From CAZWRV01 sp964636325 (GTDB lineage Bacteria > Verrucomicrobiota > Lentisphaeria > Victivallales > GWF2-50-93), in assembly GCA_964636325.1 (NCBI GenBank), contig CAZWRV010000133.1, forward strand, positions 1-13,136: a stretch of 13,136 bases of DNA. Reading direction: 5' to 3'. Shown piece after piece: positions 12,986 to 13,136 of this stretch (positions are counted from its first letter, which is position 1; each line of letters begins with the position of its first letter). The position numbers and the translations under genes were made by a program. Below the pieces are notes generated by a model. That model was not told the DNA's origin. It saw nothing but the letters and a program-made list of their open reading frames with translations, and did not search any database.

Positions 12986-13045
12986 TCTTCCGGAGGGTTG
13001 AGCCGAGCTCAACCGCGGCTCAGCACGGCTTCGCCCTCCATCGAG
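12976..13045 (-). repeat. Leader repeat, copy 2 (upstream of nagA)
   Basis: Same element as 29-98, 66 of 70 identical, with the 50-bp core at 12996-13045 perfectly conserved. In minus-strand orientation it lies in the nagA leader. It can fold into the 8-bp stem (12996-13003 with 13007-13014) or the alternative 7-bp stem (12999-13005 with 13016-13022), but not both at once. Identity this high over non-coding DNA suggests recent copying, conversion or strong constraint. Confidence 0.85.
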
Positions 13046-13061
13046 TTTCTGAACGACAGAA

Positions 13062-13129
13062 CTGCGAATCTCGCAGATGGCCACTCCTCTGAAACTTCCC
13101 CTGAAGTAACGCAGACATTCCTGTCTGCG
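13062..13129. repeat. Two perfect hairpins at the right edge
   Basis: CTGCGA (13062-13067) pairs with TCGCAG (13071-13076) around a 3-nt loop. CGCAGACA (13110-13117) pairs with TGTCTGCG (13122-13129) around TTCC. Neither has a U-run. The second has the same build as the 10692-10753 hairpins: 8-bp perfect stem and 4-nt loop, but a different sequence. Confidence 0.55.
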
Positions 13130-13136
13130 GCTCGCA

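Overview
The window is GC-rich chromosomal DNA from an anaerobic bacterium. The [FeFe]-hydrogenase maturase HydG points to anaerobic H2 metabolism. A CE7 acetylxylan esterase and an N-acetylglucosamine-6-phosphate deacetylase point to use of plant or microbial polysaccharides and amino sugars. Shine-Dalgarno motifs and sigma70-like promoters are visible. The gene mix, the secreted ankyrin protein and the many short intergenic hairpins would fit a member of the PVC group such as Lentisphaerota, but this is a weak inference and no marker here decides it.

Layout. Positions 1-256 are a non-coding leader region holding one copy of a long repeat and two overlapping divergent promoters. Then come speB-like agmatinase (+), a CE7 esterase (-), hydG (-, TTG start) and rpsT (-). 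A divergent promoter region (4188-4428) separates rpsT from a plus-strand translation/transcription operon: nusA, infB, rbfA, a secreted ankyrin-repeat protein, a NrnA-type DHH phosphoesterase and, after a 256-bp hairpin-filled gap, truB. rimP, usually just upstream of nusA, is not present. Between convergent truB and nagA (-) lies a 270-bp islet that is richer in A+T in its first part. It holds several hairpins, a 14-bp perfect inverted repeat and a possible 54-codon ORF. The window ends upstream of nagA in a second copy of the leader repeat and more hairpins.

How the genes work together. NusA, IF-2, RbfA and TruB form the conserved elongation/initiation/ribosome-maturation/tRNA-modification cluster, and NrnA recycles nano-RNAs and pAp. 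The ankyrin protein is the unexpected member. The flanking metabolic genes look like separate transcription units.

The most unusual signal is non-coding. A 70-bp element (66/70 identical, with a perfect 50-bp core) occurs in the same orientation at both ends of the window. On the minus strand it lies just upstream of nagA in one case, and in the other just inside the left edge, downstream of a good minus-strand promoter. Several other short hairpin elements occupy most intergenic gaps. No tRNA, rRNA, CRISPR array, intact insertion sequence or defence gene is visible.
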